Below are positions 21,287 to 31,990 of a stretch of 64,000 nucleotides of DNA, one piece after another; the stretch's first letter is position 1; every line of letters begins with the position of its first letter. Where the stretch lies: contig NW_026960614.1 in the NCBI RefSeq assembly GCF_021018805.1, positions 1,116,001 through 1,180,000 of the forward strand, in the 5' to 3' direction. Source of the stretch: Prinia subflava. Lineage: Eukaryota; Chordata; Aves; Passeriformes; Cisticolidae. The notes beneath the pieces are model-generated. The model made no database searches. It was not told the DNA's origin and saw only the letters and a list, made by a program, of their open reading frames with translations. Both the position numbers and the translations under genes were made by a program.

Positions 21287-21290
21287 CACC

Positions 21291-21882
21291 CAAATTTAGC
21301 TTTTCTGTGCCAAGCTTTAATAGGCAGGCACCACTAAATCAATATCACTGGTTGGTGTTACCTCAAGGAGTGCAAGACAGCTCTACTATCTGCCAGTGGT
21401 ACGTGGCAAAAACCCTGAGCTCAATCTGAGAACGAATGTCTGATGTTCTGTTGTATCATTATATGGATTTTATCTCTGCAGAAACTGTGGTTCAAGTGGA
21501 AGAAGTGGTGCAGACTGTCTGCTGGGCTGTTACATCAGTGGGCCTGACCATTGCTTCTGAAAAGGTTCAAAAGACATCTCCCTGGAAATATTTGGGCTGG
21601 CGAATAGTCATGCATTCTATTTCCGCACAACCCTTGCAAATTTCAACTGAAATGAAAACTTTACATGATGCACAGAAATTGTTAGGAACAATAAATTGGG
21701 TTCGTCCCTTGCTTGGGATTTCAAATGCAGATTTGGAGCCATTGTTTGCCCTCCTGGGAGAAGAGCCGGACCTCTTATCACCTAGACTCTTAAACAAGGA
21801 AGCACAGACTGCACTTCAGAAGGTGGCTGATGCTATCTCTCAGAGACAATCAGCTCAGTGGGCTCCAGAACTGCCACTGTGA
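21291..21882 (+). pseudogene. pol: Provirus A RT, palm to connection
   Basis: The sequence continues the polymerase with YHWLVLPQGVQDSSTICQWY and then the active site, read here as YMDF where YMDD is expected, so the second catalytic Asp of that motif is lost. A 148-codon open frame (21436-21882) covers the thumb, including KVQKTSPWKYLGW. YM rather than YV fits a class II enzyme. Confidence 0.88.
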
Positions 21883-22640
21883 CTAATCATTTTAAACCCT
21901 AGCAGGCAACCTCATGTCTTAATATTTCAGTGGGACTCAGAAAAACCAGACCCTCTGCTGATTATTGAATGGGTCTTTTTGCCTAATAATATGCCCAAGA
22001 CTATTTCCATGCAAGATGAACTTATGGCCATGTTGATTGTCAAGGCTCGTCAAAGACTGACCTCCTTGGGTGGGAAAAATTTTGATTGTATCTACCTACC
22101 TCTCACAATGTTTTATTTGAATTAGTTGCTACAGATGTCTGAAAAATTGCAAATTGCTTTAACAAATTACCCAGGGCAAATATCTATCCATCCGCCTAAA
22201 CACAAATTGTTAAGCTCTTCTTTTAATTTGCTCCCCAAGCCAAAGAGAAGTGAGACGCCTTTGCAAGCTATGACAATATTCACAGATGGTTCTGGGAAAA
22301 CCCATAAATCAGTGATTGTATGGAGGGACCCTGAAACTGGAACCTGGCAATCTGATATTGCTGTTGTCGAAAAGTCTCCACAAATAGAAGAATTAACTGC
22401 TGTGGTTAGTGTGTTTTAGAAATTCAGCACACCTTTTAATCTGATTACTGACTCCGCATATGTTTCAGGTATTGTACAGAGAGCAGAGAATTCTGTTTTG
22501 AAAAATGTTAAAAATGACATTCTTTTGTCCTGGTTGAAACTGCTGGTTTCTCTGTTAGACGAAAGGACTGCTCCTTACTTTGTGATGCATATCAGGTCAC
22601 ATTCCAATCTACCTGGCTTTCTCACTGAAGGTAATGCCCA
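21883..22640 (+). pseudogene. pol: Provirus A RT connection and RNase H
   Basis: RNase H motifs are visible across two frames: TIFTDGSGKTHKSV (first Asp), IEELTAVVSVF (Glu), LITDSAYVSGIV (second Asp) and GNAQADLL (final Asp). One stop separates the first half (22126-22419) from the second (22498-22896). The catalytic residues themselves are preserved. Confidence 0.88.
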
Positions 22641-23650
22641 GGCAGACTTGTTAACCTTATCAGTGCAGCATGTTTTGCCTAACAAAATAGAACAAGCTAG
22701 ACTGAGTCACTCCTTTTTCCACCAGAACACTGGGGCTTTAGGAAAACTTTTTGAATTAACTCCAGCACAGGCCTCTAGTATCATTTCTATATGCCCTGAA
22801 TGTCAGCATTGCTCCCTTCCTAATGTGAACACAGGGGTCAACCCGAGAGGTCTACAGAGCCTACAAATTTGGCAGAGATGTGACACACTTTCCTGAATTT
22901 GGATGCTTGAAATTTGTGCATGCGTCTATTGATACCTTTTCAGGTGCTCTGTTTGCCTCAGCTCACATGGGAGAGACAGCAATGGAAGCTTGCCATCATT
23001 TCACTGCTGCCTTTGCCACATTAGGAATTCTGCAACAGATTAAGACAGACAATGGACCCACATACATTTCCCGTAGAGTTGCAAATTTTTTCTCCTTATG
23101 GAGTATCACCCACAAAAAAGGCATACCCCTCTCACCCACAAGGCAGTCCATTATAGAGCATGCCCATGGCTCCCTCAAACGTCTTCTGGTACAGCAAAAG
23201 GGGGTAGCCAGAGACACTCCTGCTGAAAGACTATGCAAGGCCGTATATGTTTTTAATTTCTTGAACTGTTCAGTGACAAACTTGAATCCCCCTATGACTA
23301 GGCATTTTGCATCATTCACATCACTTTCCTGCAAGGTGAAACCACCAGTACTAATCCGTGCCCCAGCATCTGGTAAAATCCTTGGCCTTTACCCTTTGAT
23401 CACTTGGGGGAGGGGCTTTGCTTATATCTCCTCTGAAAAAGGACCTCGCTGGATTCCTGCAAAGAATATAAAGCCATTCCAGAAACTTCTACCGGCAGCT
23501 GACAGAGGCCAGGATGCCATCAAGCCCCTGGGAGAGGACAAGAGGAGGAACCCAACTCAGACTGCAGCTGATGACATAGTTTGTCCTACCTGTAAAGGAA
23601 ACTGTGAACTTTGGGGTTTATGTCTGTGTAAAGGGTGTGGAAATTGGTGA
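22641..23650 (+). pseudogene. pol: Provirus A integrase
   Basis: The HHCC zinc domain (SHSFFHQN and CPECQHC) closes the first frame. The frame then shifts near 22880 into a 256-codon open frame that holds the catalytic core: ASIDTFSGALFA, KTDNGPTYISRR and SIIEHAHGSLKR supply the D, D and E residues. A basic C-terminal domain (WGRGFAYISSEKGPRWIPAKN) follows. It ends at 23650 with an unusual Cys-rich tail (CPTCKGNCELWGLCLCKGCGNW). Confidence 0.88.
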
Positions 23651-24385
23651 TATTCCAGAGCCCTTTTAGCAAAAGCGTAGTGTAAATCAGGTATAAAGTC
23701 AATGAATTTTTAATTATAGCAGGCCACAAGAAAAGAATAGTCCTCACCTCCCTGTTCTCGGGAGGGAGGTTTTGAGGAAATCCAAAAATAGCCATATTTG
23801 CAAAGTGGAGTGCAGACAAAACAACTGAGTGCCTTATATTTGCCTGGTCCTTGAACAGTCTCAAGAAAGGACAAAAAGGAGATAAGCTAAAAGGGTTTTT
23901 TTTGTTTTGTTTTGTTTTGCCACAACATAGATCAAAACTGTTGCGGTGTGTTTTATGATGTGAGAGTTCACTCCTTTAACTCCTTTAACCCATTTGCTGT
24001 TCATGGTTTTTCCCTGCCCCCCCCCCCCCCCCCCCCCAGGTTTGGGTCAGTCCCTCACACAGACGCCCAGAACTTTCTTCTTCTCCTCCTCAGAGACATG
24101 TCCATTAATGAAAGGGGTTTTCCCCCTCAGGGGAATTCCAGAAAAGGGTGTCGAGTGATTAGAGAAAAACAAAGGAAGTCCCCACCCTAGAAGAGCACTG
24201 GCCCACCTAAATGTCCCTCTACCTTGGTTAACTCCTCCCCTGCCCCCTCGTTGGTGTGTTCCTTGCTCCCTCCCTCCCACTCCTCCCCCAAATAAAAGAT
24301 ACAGCAGACCTCGTGGTGGAGGTCCAGTGGGGGCTGTTCGATCTGATCAGAAGCCCATGTTGGGCTCTAATAAACCCTGGACTAA
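23651..24385 (+). mobile_element. LTR-like sequence at provirus A pol-env junction
   Basis: No retroviral coding is visible. The segment has a run of 21 C (24017-24037), plus-strand AATAAA signals near 24291 and 24369 and a C-rich promoter-like stretch. It continues after the inserted reverse LTR, at 25205-25500. This looks like a plus-strand LTR that was itself split, but I could not fix its TG start or TSD. Part may be the original env leader. Confidence 0.45.
24017..24037. repeat. Poly-C tract, 21 bases
   Basis: An uninterrupted run of 21 C residues lies in the LTR-like segment before env of provirus A. Such G/C homopolymers are unstable in replication and sequencing, so its length may be unreliable. 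Confidence 0.9.
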
Positions 24386-25198
24386 TCTCAGGGTTGCTCT
24401 TCCCTGAGGTTCTCCTCAGGGTTGCTGTTCCCCGAGGTAATAAGGTTTTCTCCCAAGGTTGCTGTTCCCTGGGAGTTTCCTCGGGGTTGCTGTTCCCCGA
24501 GGTAATAAGGTTTTTTGTCTTCTCTTTGCCCTAAGTGTTTCACTCCGGACCCAGAGATGACAAGCTGAGTCCGCCAGTGCATGTTTCCAAGGTTGTTTAT
24601 TCTTCATTATCTTAGTTCTTTCTCAGCTCTGCCAGGCCTCCCTGGCAGGGTACATTATCTTAGTTCTTTCTCAGCTCTGCAAGGCATCTCCAGCAGAGCA
24701 GGACACGTGGCGGACTGGGCGGATCAGAGAGCCCCGCACCTTATGTACAGTACCCTCGACCCAACCACCTTCCAAAACGTACTTTTTATTTACAAAATTT
24801 TGCCAATGCCTACTATCTATGCTAACATGTTGTTTCTACTCTAAACCAGTCTCTAAAATCCAACTCAGCAAAAGATGGGGGATGAGAGCAAGAACAAGGA
24901 GCACAGGGGCCACGCCCCAATTCCTCCATCTTGTCTCTTCAACCCCATATACTGAGAATCCTAGATTCTACATTTACATTCTATGATAAACTAACTACTA
25001 CTTATTTTGAATTCTCTCAGCTTGTAATTCTTCATACAATGTGGGCATTCACTCCCATGGCCAGGGATCAGAGGCAGTGTCCTCCTGGGCTCTGTGTGAG
25101 GCTGGTTGACCCCCTTGTACAGATCCCAGACCCCCCTGTCCAGTCTCCAGACCCCCAAACCCTCCAGGGTGGCCAGAGGGATGTTCTAGACTCCGACA
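24386..25198 (-). mobile_element. Solo LTR, reverse strand, flanked by GACTAA
   Basis: About 813 bp of LTR in reverse orientation are flanked by an exact 6-bp direct repeat GACTAA (24380-24385 and 25199-25204). The minus strand starts TGTCGGAGTC; the other end (CCCTGAGA) lacks the usual CA. It is the same family as the plus-strand LTR at 35405-36165: both carry the GGTAATAAGG / CCTTATTACC segments, the CTTGTCATCTCTGG-type stretch and a GGCATTGGCAAAATTTTGTA block. A 4-bp duplication GACT with a mutated terminus is an alternative reading. Confidence 0.82.
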
Positions 25199-25204
25199 GA
25201 CTAA

Positions 25205-25530
25205 GAAATCCCCCCCCCAGTTCTGGCTTCTCCCTTGCCTAGTCCAGTTTCTTGGCAAGTATACATCGAGGAGAAAGTGGTCCCTTTTCTCGGTTTCCTC
25301 AAGGGTCTGCATCTACCAGCATCTGTTCCCGGTTTGGAACAAGACGGGACATGAACTAACATGTGGTCGGGGTGTTGCCACTCCCAGCCACTGAGCCAAG
25401 AGAGATATCTCTGTGGGTAACTGAAGCAGCTGTATCTCTGTGGTATCAGCTGGGGACTCAGCAGTTCGAAGAGTACCGTCCCGTTCTGGGGTACAGCAAC
25501 TCCGCACAAAACAAACAAAAACACCACAGG
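25205..25530 (+). other. Continuation of LTR-like sequence or env leader of provirus A
   Basis: About 325 bp lie between the inserted reverse LTR and the env ORF. Joined to 24385 by position, it could be the R-U5 of a plus-strand LTR (ending near the GTACAGCAACTCCGCACA segment) or the env leader. No ORF of interest is present. Confidence 0.35.
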
Positions 25531-26640
25531 ATTAAATCGGATGGTATGCTTATTAGCATTGCTTGCCTTTTCTAGCACAGCCTGGCCTGTTGATCAACAC
25601 AAAATAAATGTTTGGATAACTCTGGCTGATGACACCAAACAAGATACCTTATGCTTAGCTACCACATCCCCAGAAAAATCCATTTTCAACCTGTTTAGTC
25701 AGTTTGCCATTAGATGGCTGGCCAATACCAGAAACTACCAAAAGCATTCTACAGAGCTCAAATCCCATTGATACATAAGATCAATGGACTCCTTACCTTC
25801 CTATAACACCCTTGGAGCCACAAGAATTAGAACTCCTGGGTTGTGTTAAAATGGATTTTTGTGTTAATTTTGATTACACAGGAAAAAATCAGTCTAAAGC
25901 TTGGGATGTTTCTCCTTATCATCCCGTGTATAAGAATCAGACCTTTTAGTGCAATTACACTTCTGGCAGCCCTTCTAAATCCAGCAATGCCTCCCTGTGG
26001 CTGCCACCGGGAATGTTTCTGGTTTGTGGAGATCAGGCCTTTGCAGCTATCCCTTCGCACATAAAGGGAGGTCCCAGTTTACATGCATTTGATTAATATT
26101 GCGTTGATGAATTGTCTTTGTGGTCTGTGACCCAGATGAATTGAGCCTCTTTGCTTTTGCCAGGACTGGTTGCATAAAAGGCCTTAGGTTAATTAAATAA
26201 GGTAGCTTGCTGACTGGCAAAACAGATGAATGCCACCAGCTCCGCTTTATCAAATTTATTAACAGATGTCAACAGTGTAAGGCATGCCACTTTGCAAAAC
26301 CGGGCTGCCATCGACTTTCTCCTCCTAGCTCAAGGCCATGGATGTGAAGATTTTGATGGGTTGTGCTGCATGAATCTTTCTGATCACTCTGAATCTATCC
26401 ATAAAAGTATACAACAGCTAAAGGATAGTGTGTTTAAACTAAAGGTAGAATCTGGATCTTGGCTAGATAACCTGCTTAGTGGTTGGGATTTGACACCTTG
26501 ACTAAAAGATTTTTTTAGGATAGGAATGCATGTGATGATTTTAATAATAATTGTATTAGTTATGATACCTTGCTTGCTTCTATGTGTACAGAGATTAATT
26601 AATAAAGCCATTAAAGGAGTGTTTTTGCTTGATACAGGAG
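25531..26640 (+). pseudogene. env: Provirus A env (alpharetrovirus-like)
   Basis: The surface subunit starts near 25541 with a hydrophobic signal-like stretch (CLLALLAFSSTAWP), then NVWITLADDTKQDTLCLATT. Several frame changes follow. The TM part (26226-26501) has the heptad and immunosuppressive region [17 protein letters not shown] and an intact CX6CC loop (CEDFDGLCC), then a membrane span (LIIIVLVMIPCLLLCV) at about 26535-26590. The TM resembles that of alpharetroviruses, unlike the betaretroviral core genes of the same provirus. A polypurine tract (GGAGGGGGAGA) precedes the 3' LTR. Confidence 0.85.
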
Positions 26641-26647
26641 GGGGAGA

Positions 26648-26968
26648 TGTGGGTATACACAGGACAGAGAGTAAAATAGACCTAATTAGCATAGCTGGTT
26701 TGATAACCAAGATGCCATGGCAGGAACAGAGCTTTGAAGATTACAGAAGATGGGATTAAACCTGCTTACAGGAAGAGAAGAGATTCAATCAAACTTCTGC
26801 AAGCAAAAGATGTAAAATGTATGAGTTGTCTGTATGATCTTTAACCTGATTGTTGTAGTGGAAAATTATTAATCTTCCTGAAATAGTATATAAGCTTTTG
26901 GAAAATCTGAGTAAAATTGAATTCTGATCACCAAATCAGTCTTCCCATCTCTTTATCAATCGTCAGTA
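26648..26968 (+). mobile_element. 3' LTR of provirus A
   Basis: It starts TGTGGGTATACAC after the polypurine tract and ends GTCAGTA just before the target duplication GTTGCC (26969-26974). Length is 321 bp. It keeps a TATATAAG box near 26886 that is lost in the 5' LTR copy. Confidence 0.9.
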
Positions 26969-27495
26969 GTTGCCCTATGATCAAAGAACCCAAAATTCTG
27001 CTGATGACACCAACCCTTGAGTCACTTGATAATGTGGGCTCTCCTATTCCTTTCATCGTTTTTCTCAGCCACCAAAGGAACTGAGCAGAACACTGCCTGT
27101 TCTCCTGCCCTATCAACCACTTGACCCAGTGCCCTACAGTCCCTTTTAATTGCCCTGACGCTCCTCTTTTCAATCACATCACTGCCAGCCTGGAGTATCA
27201 GCAGTGGTTAATAAACACAAGGCTGATTCAGCCCGAGGAATGCCTTGGTAATATCCCATACCCAGGCCCCAGGGAGGTAGCAGACCTCCCTGTGGGTTGG
27301 GTAGACATATGGGGCCCTCTTTTCGCTTCATAAGGGAGTCACCTACTATGACTACTGCTCTTTTCTTTTTAATGTTAGAGGTGGTGATCTGTGTGACTGA
27401 TGAAGCGTAATTGGGAGCCCCACTGGCAGATCATTTTCTTCTACATCATCTAGCTGACCATCTGGATCCAGGACCTCACACCTATTCTGAAGTGG
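26969..27495 (-). mobile_element. CR1 LINE fragment between proviruses A and B
   Basis: Minus-strand CR1 sequence (ORF1 end and start of ORF2) lies between the two proviruses. Its left end carries the A target duplication and its right end the B target duplication GTGG (27492-27495). Reading frames are degraded: the longest (27173-26928) has no clear domain. Assignment rests on continuity with the ORF2 endonuclease at 15652-16306 and ORF1 at 40651-40984. Confidence 0.75.
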
Positions 27496-28106
27496 TGAAT
27501 CATGATTATTTAAGAGTTAAGTTTTTAGCTAAGGGTTACAAGCAATTTATAATGATCAAGATGTAAGTCAGATAAGCGAATGGTAGGTTAATGATTATTA
27601 GATGCTTAAGCTAGAGTTAATTGTTATATTGCTTGCTATTATGAGCTTGTTTATAGAAGAAAGTGGAGTAAGTGAACTGTTATAAGAACAGATTGAAACC
27701 AGTGAGAACAATGGCCAGCACCTGGACTCTATACCAATCAGTCACGAAGCAGAGGGCCTTGGATGGTGCCAGAGGGTCACAGAGACCTGCTGAAGACTTT
27801 CCTGACTTCATCCTTTGAGACCACTGGCCCAATTTGAGACCACCGACCCAATTCAAGAGAATTGCGCACCTGTGAAGGACTAATAGCCTCATTTTAATAC
27901 TGAGTGGGGATGGGAGATGCTGGGGTTATACATATGTATTGTAGGTAAGATCTTGGGAAATAAATAGAGGGCAAAGAACCTTGTTTGGGAAGGTCATGCC
28001 TTTTGGAGATGTCTCCTTTGCCACCGGCTGGTGAATAAACATACCATTTTCTAACTTTAGTTAGAGGGTCTTTGTCTGTGATCATATTGTTTTTTTTAAT
28101 GATTCA
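27496..28106 (+). mobile_element. 5' LTR of provirus B
   Basis: It runs TGAATCATGA to ATGATTCA (611 bp), with AATAAA at about 27958 and again near 28034. The second, in the context TGGTGAATAAACATACC, is followed by U5. It pairs with 40041-40650. The LTR starts TGAAT and ends ATTCA, giving 5-bp inverted ends. Confidence 0.9.
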
Positions 28107-28109
28107 TTC

Positions 28110-28128
28110 TGGCGAGACAGCCAGGAGC
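28110..28128 (+). other. Provirus B primer binding site, tRNA-Arg-like
   Basis: TGGCGAGACAGCCAGGAGC lies three bases after the LTR. It differs at two sites from the site of provirus C, which matches a tRNA-Arg 3' end as I recall it. Confidence 0.75.
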
Positions 28129-29909
28129 AGGGTCTGTTTGGCTGTGAGACCAGCTTGGGTCATGGATCCCCCTCGGGCACCGCCAGGGTATTCCTGGAAG
28201 AGTGGGCTCCCCTACCTGGCCTGTTAATCTGGCAGCAGACAAGGACTCCTGGCTACTAAAACTCTGGACAAAAGGGTATGTTTAAAAATTGAAACAGTTT
28301 AAACAAGGACTTGTGGTCAGAAAAGGCCATTGGTAAGTTGTGAGAGAATTCCCACGCACAACCTGTGCCTCTGTAGAGTCCTTGCAAGCAGAACTGGTAT
28401 CTAGTCAGTTGTATTTGGTTGCCAGCAGAGAGCTGTTGAGCTGTTGTGCCGGGCCGGGGGGTGCTTGGGCTTCGGTTGCAGGCAGAAGAGAATTTTGCCA
28501 TTTGTTGTGCCGTAGAGGGCTCAGTTTGCCAGCAATTTGGGGCTAGCAGTTGTAAGGGCAAATCCTGGTTTACGGTTGTTATGCTGTGTGAATGTATCCT
28601 GGCTGTAAGAACGATTATGAGAGAGTTTGTTGAGATGTGCTACTAGCATGAGGTGAGTGGGAGTTTCAACCCACGGTTCTGTTTTCGGGTGACTGAAATG
28701 ACCAGGGAAAAATCAAGCGAGTGGGGTGCATGATTAAAGGGCCTGATAGCGCTGCATGTTGTGTAAAACCCTTAATAAAAACCTCCTTCCTGCTGTGACT
28801 GTGATGTGTGTGTATTTTGGTTACGGGGAACGGCAATTCCTGTAACACTCTGTGCTCATGCTAAAAGGGTCCGAACTCCGAGAGTTGTTTAGGCTTGCTG
28901 TTTGGGTTGGTTTTGTCTGTGGAATTTGAGATATAGAGGTTGAGTGCTTTAGTATAGTGTGTCTGTAAGTGTTTCCCGCGGGAATAATAAGATTGTGGTG
29001 GCAGTTTGCATGGAAGAAACGCTTTGTTTGTGACACGAATGTGTTTTGCAAGCTGTGGTGTATTTTTGAGGCAACACTGCCATCTTGTGTCAGAAGTTGT
29101 ACGTGCAGCACACACTGAGTGAAGCAGTAGAAGTGGTTTGTTTGAAGGAACTGATTAGCTTTTGAGAGCTGAGAAGGGAATGTTTTTGAAGTAGATCGAG
29201 GACAGAGAAAGCACAGGACCGGTTTGGCAAGGAGTAGAAGCCCTTGATAAGAGCTTAGTTGTGATAGGTACCCAGGCTGTGTTTGCAGATTGCTGGAATT
29301 AGAATAAACTTCAGTCTGAGAACTCAGTCTGGCCAGATGAATAGATGGAATCCCTTTGCCTCAGTGGTTTGGGCTCGACTTGTGGGAGTTTGTGAATTCA
29401 GTAAACTGGTGGATAGATAGGGGAAATGAGAGAATATATTTAGAAGGCTTATATGGGACATCTGCTGGAGGATTTGTGGCTTTGTATTGGGAATAACAGC
29501 CTGTGAAGAATTTAGAAAATCAAGAAGGAGTAAATGGAATAGCTTGTATTTGTGGGAATTTTCCTTCAGATTTTGGTGCATCTAGAGGTTGTCAGTGTGC
29601 ATGGGTACTATTGCAGTGTAAAATTTGTGCAGGATGTTACTATTGTTCTTCTGCTAACCGGTACAGAGAGTGTGCCCAGTGTCGACAGCTCCCTGACCAA
29701 GCTGATTTAGAACCAAAGATTTTAATGATGGTGTGTGGAAAGTCACATTTAGTACCTGAGCTGTGGGCTGTGAGAGACAAAGACTGGGAAAGGACTGTGA
29801 GGATCTGTGAAGCTAGATTTGGATGGAAGTAAGACAGAAAGCAAAGGATGAAATAATAAGAATCAGAATAAAGTGCTGGTTTTTGTTAAGGAAAAGAGGA
29901 GTGGTGGGA
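28129..29909 (+). other. Provirus B long 5' leader, with a Cys-rich ORF at 29494-29832
   Basis: About 1.8 kb separate the PBS from gag, unusually long. A likely splice donor (CAAAAGGGTATGT) lies near 28270, matching the leader of provirus C. An internal AATAAA near 28774 may mark an old LTR fragment (about 28630-28845). At 29494-29832 an open stretch encodes a Cys-rich sequence with CKICAGCYYC and RECAQC clusters, but without an upstream Met in frame. A homologous but more decayed segment seems to lie in the C leader near 62400-62560. Function is unknown. Confidence 0.55.
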
Positions 29910-31669
29910 ACTAACCAAAGAGATCCCCAAAACTAGTCCTTTTAGGGTGTATTTTGGCACATTGGAAGGAGCTCGTAGGGCATGGGGGTACAGAGAATAA
30001 AAAGGCCCTTGTTAAGTTCTGTACACAGTGGTGGCCACTTTACAAGCTTGAGGGGGACATCAGGTGGCCCTCAGCTGGAACTTTACATTATGAGACTCTT
30101 TTACAGTTTATGTTATTTTTGAGACGGGAGCAGAAACAGGAGGAAGTGACGTATGCTGGCATGTTTTTCTCCCTCCGGAACCACACTGAGTGGCAGAAAG
30201 ACTGGGCTTAGGGCCCCTTCAGACCCCTTGGTATTGGCGCTGGAAAAAGACTAAAACTAAGGCTAAGCTAAAACCATGTTGTAGTACATGCTCCATAAAT
30301 CAACGCTGTACACACCCTGACAAGGTGTGCCCAGCTGACCCACTGGAGCAAGAGTTGGGAGATCTGTTTGAACTGCCTCCTAGAAGGCGAGGGGAGCTGA
30401 AGGGGGAAGCAAATTCGAGACGGTTATTAACCTCAAACCCAGCTCCAGCTCTTATTCCACCTCGTGACATCTCTGTCCAAACTCCAGCTTATGTTCCATC
30501 CCCCACTCCATTTAAAGTAATTTCTATTTAAACTCCATCTCCAGCTTTAACCAGAGCTATTTCTGTTTCAACTCCAGCTCCAGCTTTAAGCACAGCAGAA
30601 TCAACTCCGATTTCTATTTCAAGTTCAGCTCCAGCTTCTACTTTATCCTCTACTTCAACTACTCCACTTACTCCTAAATCTCTCCCGCTGCCTAGCAGTG
30701 ACAGTGAGGAAGAGGAGCCCTCTCCAAAGGGTCCTACAGCATCCCAGACTCAGAAACAAACCAAAGAAATTATACAAGCACATTTGAGGGAGTCAGTAAA
30801 TCCTGAAGGGAAAACAATGCTAGTTAAGATCTCTTTTTCTACAATGGATTTAGAGGCTTGGGAAAAGATTGCTAAATGTTATCAAAGTGACTCAGTAAGT
30901 GTGGCAAAGAGGTTGAAGTTTATGATTAAGCAGCATCGACCTGATGGTTAGATCTCCAGCTGTTGTTGGATGCCTTAACAGAGACAGAAAAACAATTGGT
31001 TTTCAAGGTAGCTGGAGGTTTAGCAGAAGATGCTTGCAGAATAACACAGAGCAGAATTAATGATATCTTTCCTCTCCAGGATCCACAATGCAATTCTAAT
31101 GATGTTATATGGGAAAATTAGAGGATTATCAAGATTTTATGGTAAAGGGGTTGGAAAGGGAAATTCCTAAAACAATAAACTTGTTGGCCCTGTATGCAAT
31201 TAAGCAAGGTGCCTCTGAAACACCTTCTGAATTTTTAGAACATTTACGAGATGCAATGCATTGCCATACGACTTTAGATCCTGAGTCTGAGGAAGGGACA
31301 CAACAACTAGTGGGTTTATTTCTAGGACAATCTACAGGGGACATCAGACGTAAGCTTCAGAAGATGCGGGGTCCTACAGCACGGGATTTGGAGACTTTGC
31401 TAGAAGAGGTATGGAAAGTTTTTAGCAATCAGGAAGAAGAGTGTAAAGAAGGGATGAGAACATTGGTAGCAGTAGTAAGGAAAGAAGAAAAAGGGAGGAG
31501 TGAACAAGGGTCACCAAGGCAGGAACCACCCCAGCTAGGGAGAGATCAATGTGCATTCTGCAAGAAAATTGGACACTGGAAAAGCCAGTGTCCGGAAGGA
31601 AGAAAAGGTGATGTTCAAAGAAGAGATGGAAAACGGGAGGCAGTGGTTGCTCATGTTATAGAAGACTGA
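29910..31669 (+). pseudogene. gag: Provirus B gag
   Basis: Matrix sequence (HWKELVGHGG, KFCTQWWPLYKLEG) begins near 29945 and is followed by CCSTCSINQRCTHPDK (about 30280), a Pro/Ser/Thr-rich spacer and capsid. The capsid C-terminal domain with its homology region (QGASETPSEFLEHLRD) and the nucleocapsid finger CAFCKKIGHWKSQC are in an intact frame at 31109-31669. It ends EED-UGA. It is a close relative of the intact gag of provirus C. The initiator region is damaged, and frames break near 29940, 30210, 30530 and 30950. Confidence 0.85.
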
Positions 31670-31990
31670 GGTGGACTAGAGGATCTTACCCTAGGAGACC
31701 CTCTGGTTATAATGAAACTAGGGAACAAAGAAAAAGAAATGGAATTTTTGATAGACACAAGGGCAACATATTTGGTGTTAAATAAAACTTTAATACCAAT
31801 AACAGATGATTATGTCATGGTAAAGGGGGGGCAACTGGCTAATCTGAAAGAGCCTATTTTTGCAGGCCATTGAAATATAAACTGGGGAAACAATGGGGAA
31901 TTCACAGGTTTTTATATATGCCCAATGCTCCATCAGCACTTTTGGGTAGAGATCCATTGAAACTATTAGAGACAAAAATAATATTTAAAA
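31670..31990 (+). pseudogene. pro: Provirus B protease
   Basis: After the gag stop codon UGA the same frame continues GGLEDLTLGDPLVI into the protease. This is the arrangement used for stop-codon readthrough in gammaretroviruses. The active site reads LIDTRAT where Asp-Thr-Gly-Ala is expected, so it is inactive. After a frame change, ALLGRDPLKLL closes the domain. Confidence 0.82.

Larger units (their letters stand above)
16307..26968 (+). mobile_element. Provirus A: betaretrovirus-like gag-dut-pro-pol with alpharetrovirus-like env
   Basis: Two LTRs (16307-16634 and 26648-26968) bracket gag, dUTPase-protease, pol and env on the plus strand. The exact 6-bp duplication GTTGCC flanks the whole element (16301-16306 and 26969-26974), and CR1 continues on both sides. 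The LTRs differ at roughly twenty sites plus small indels by eye, so this is an old copy. Solo LTRs have since entered gag (17206), RT twice (19859, 20615) and the pol-env junction (24386, and probably a second LTR around it). Confidence 0.92.

Noticed and set aside
28340..28646. Short ORFs in the leader of provirus B as accessory genes
   Set aside because: They overlap in several frames without a motif and are not matched in the leader of provirus C.
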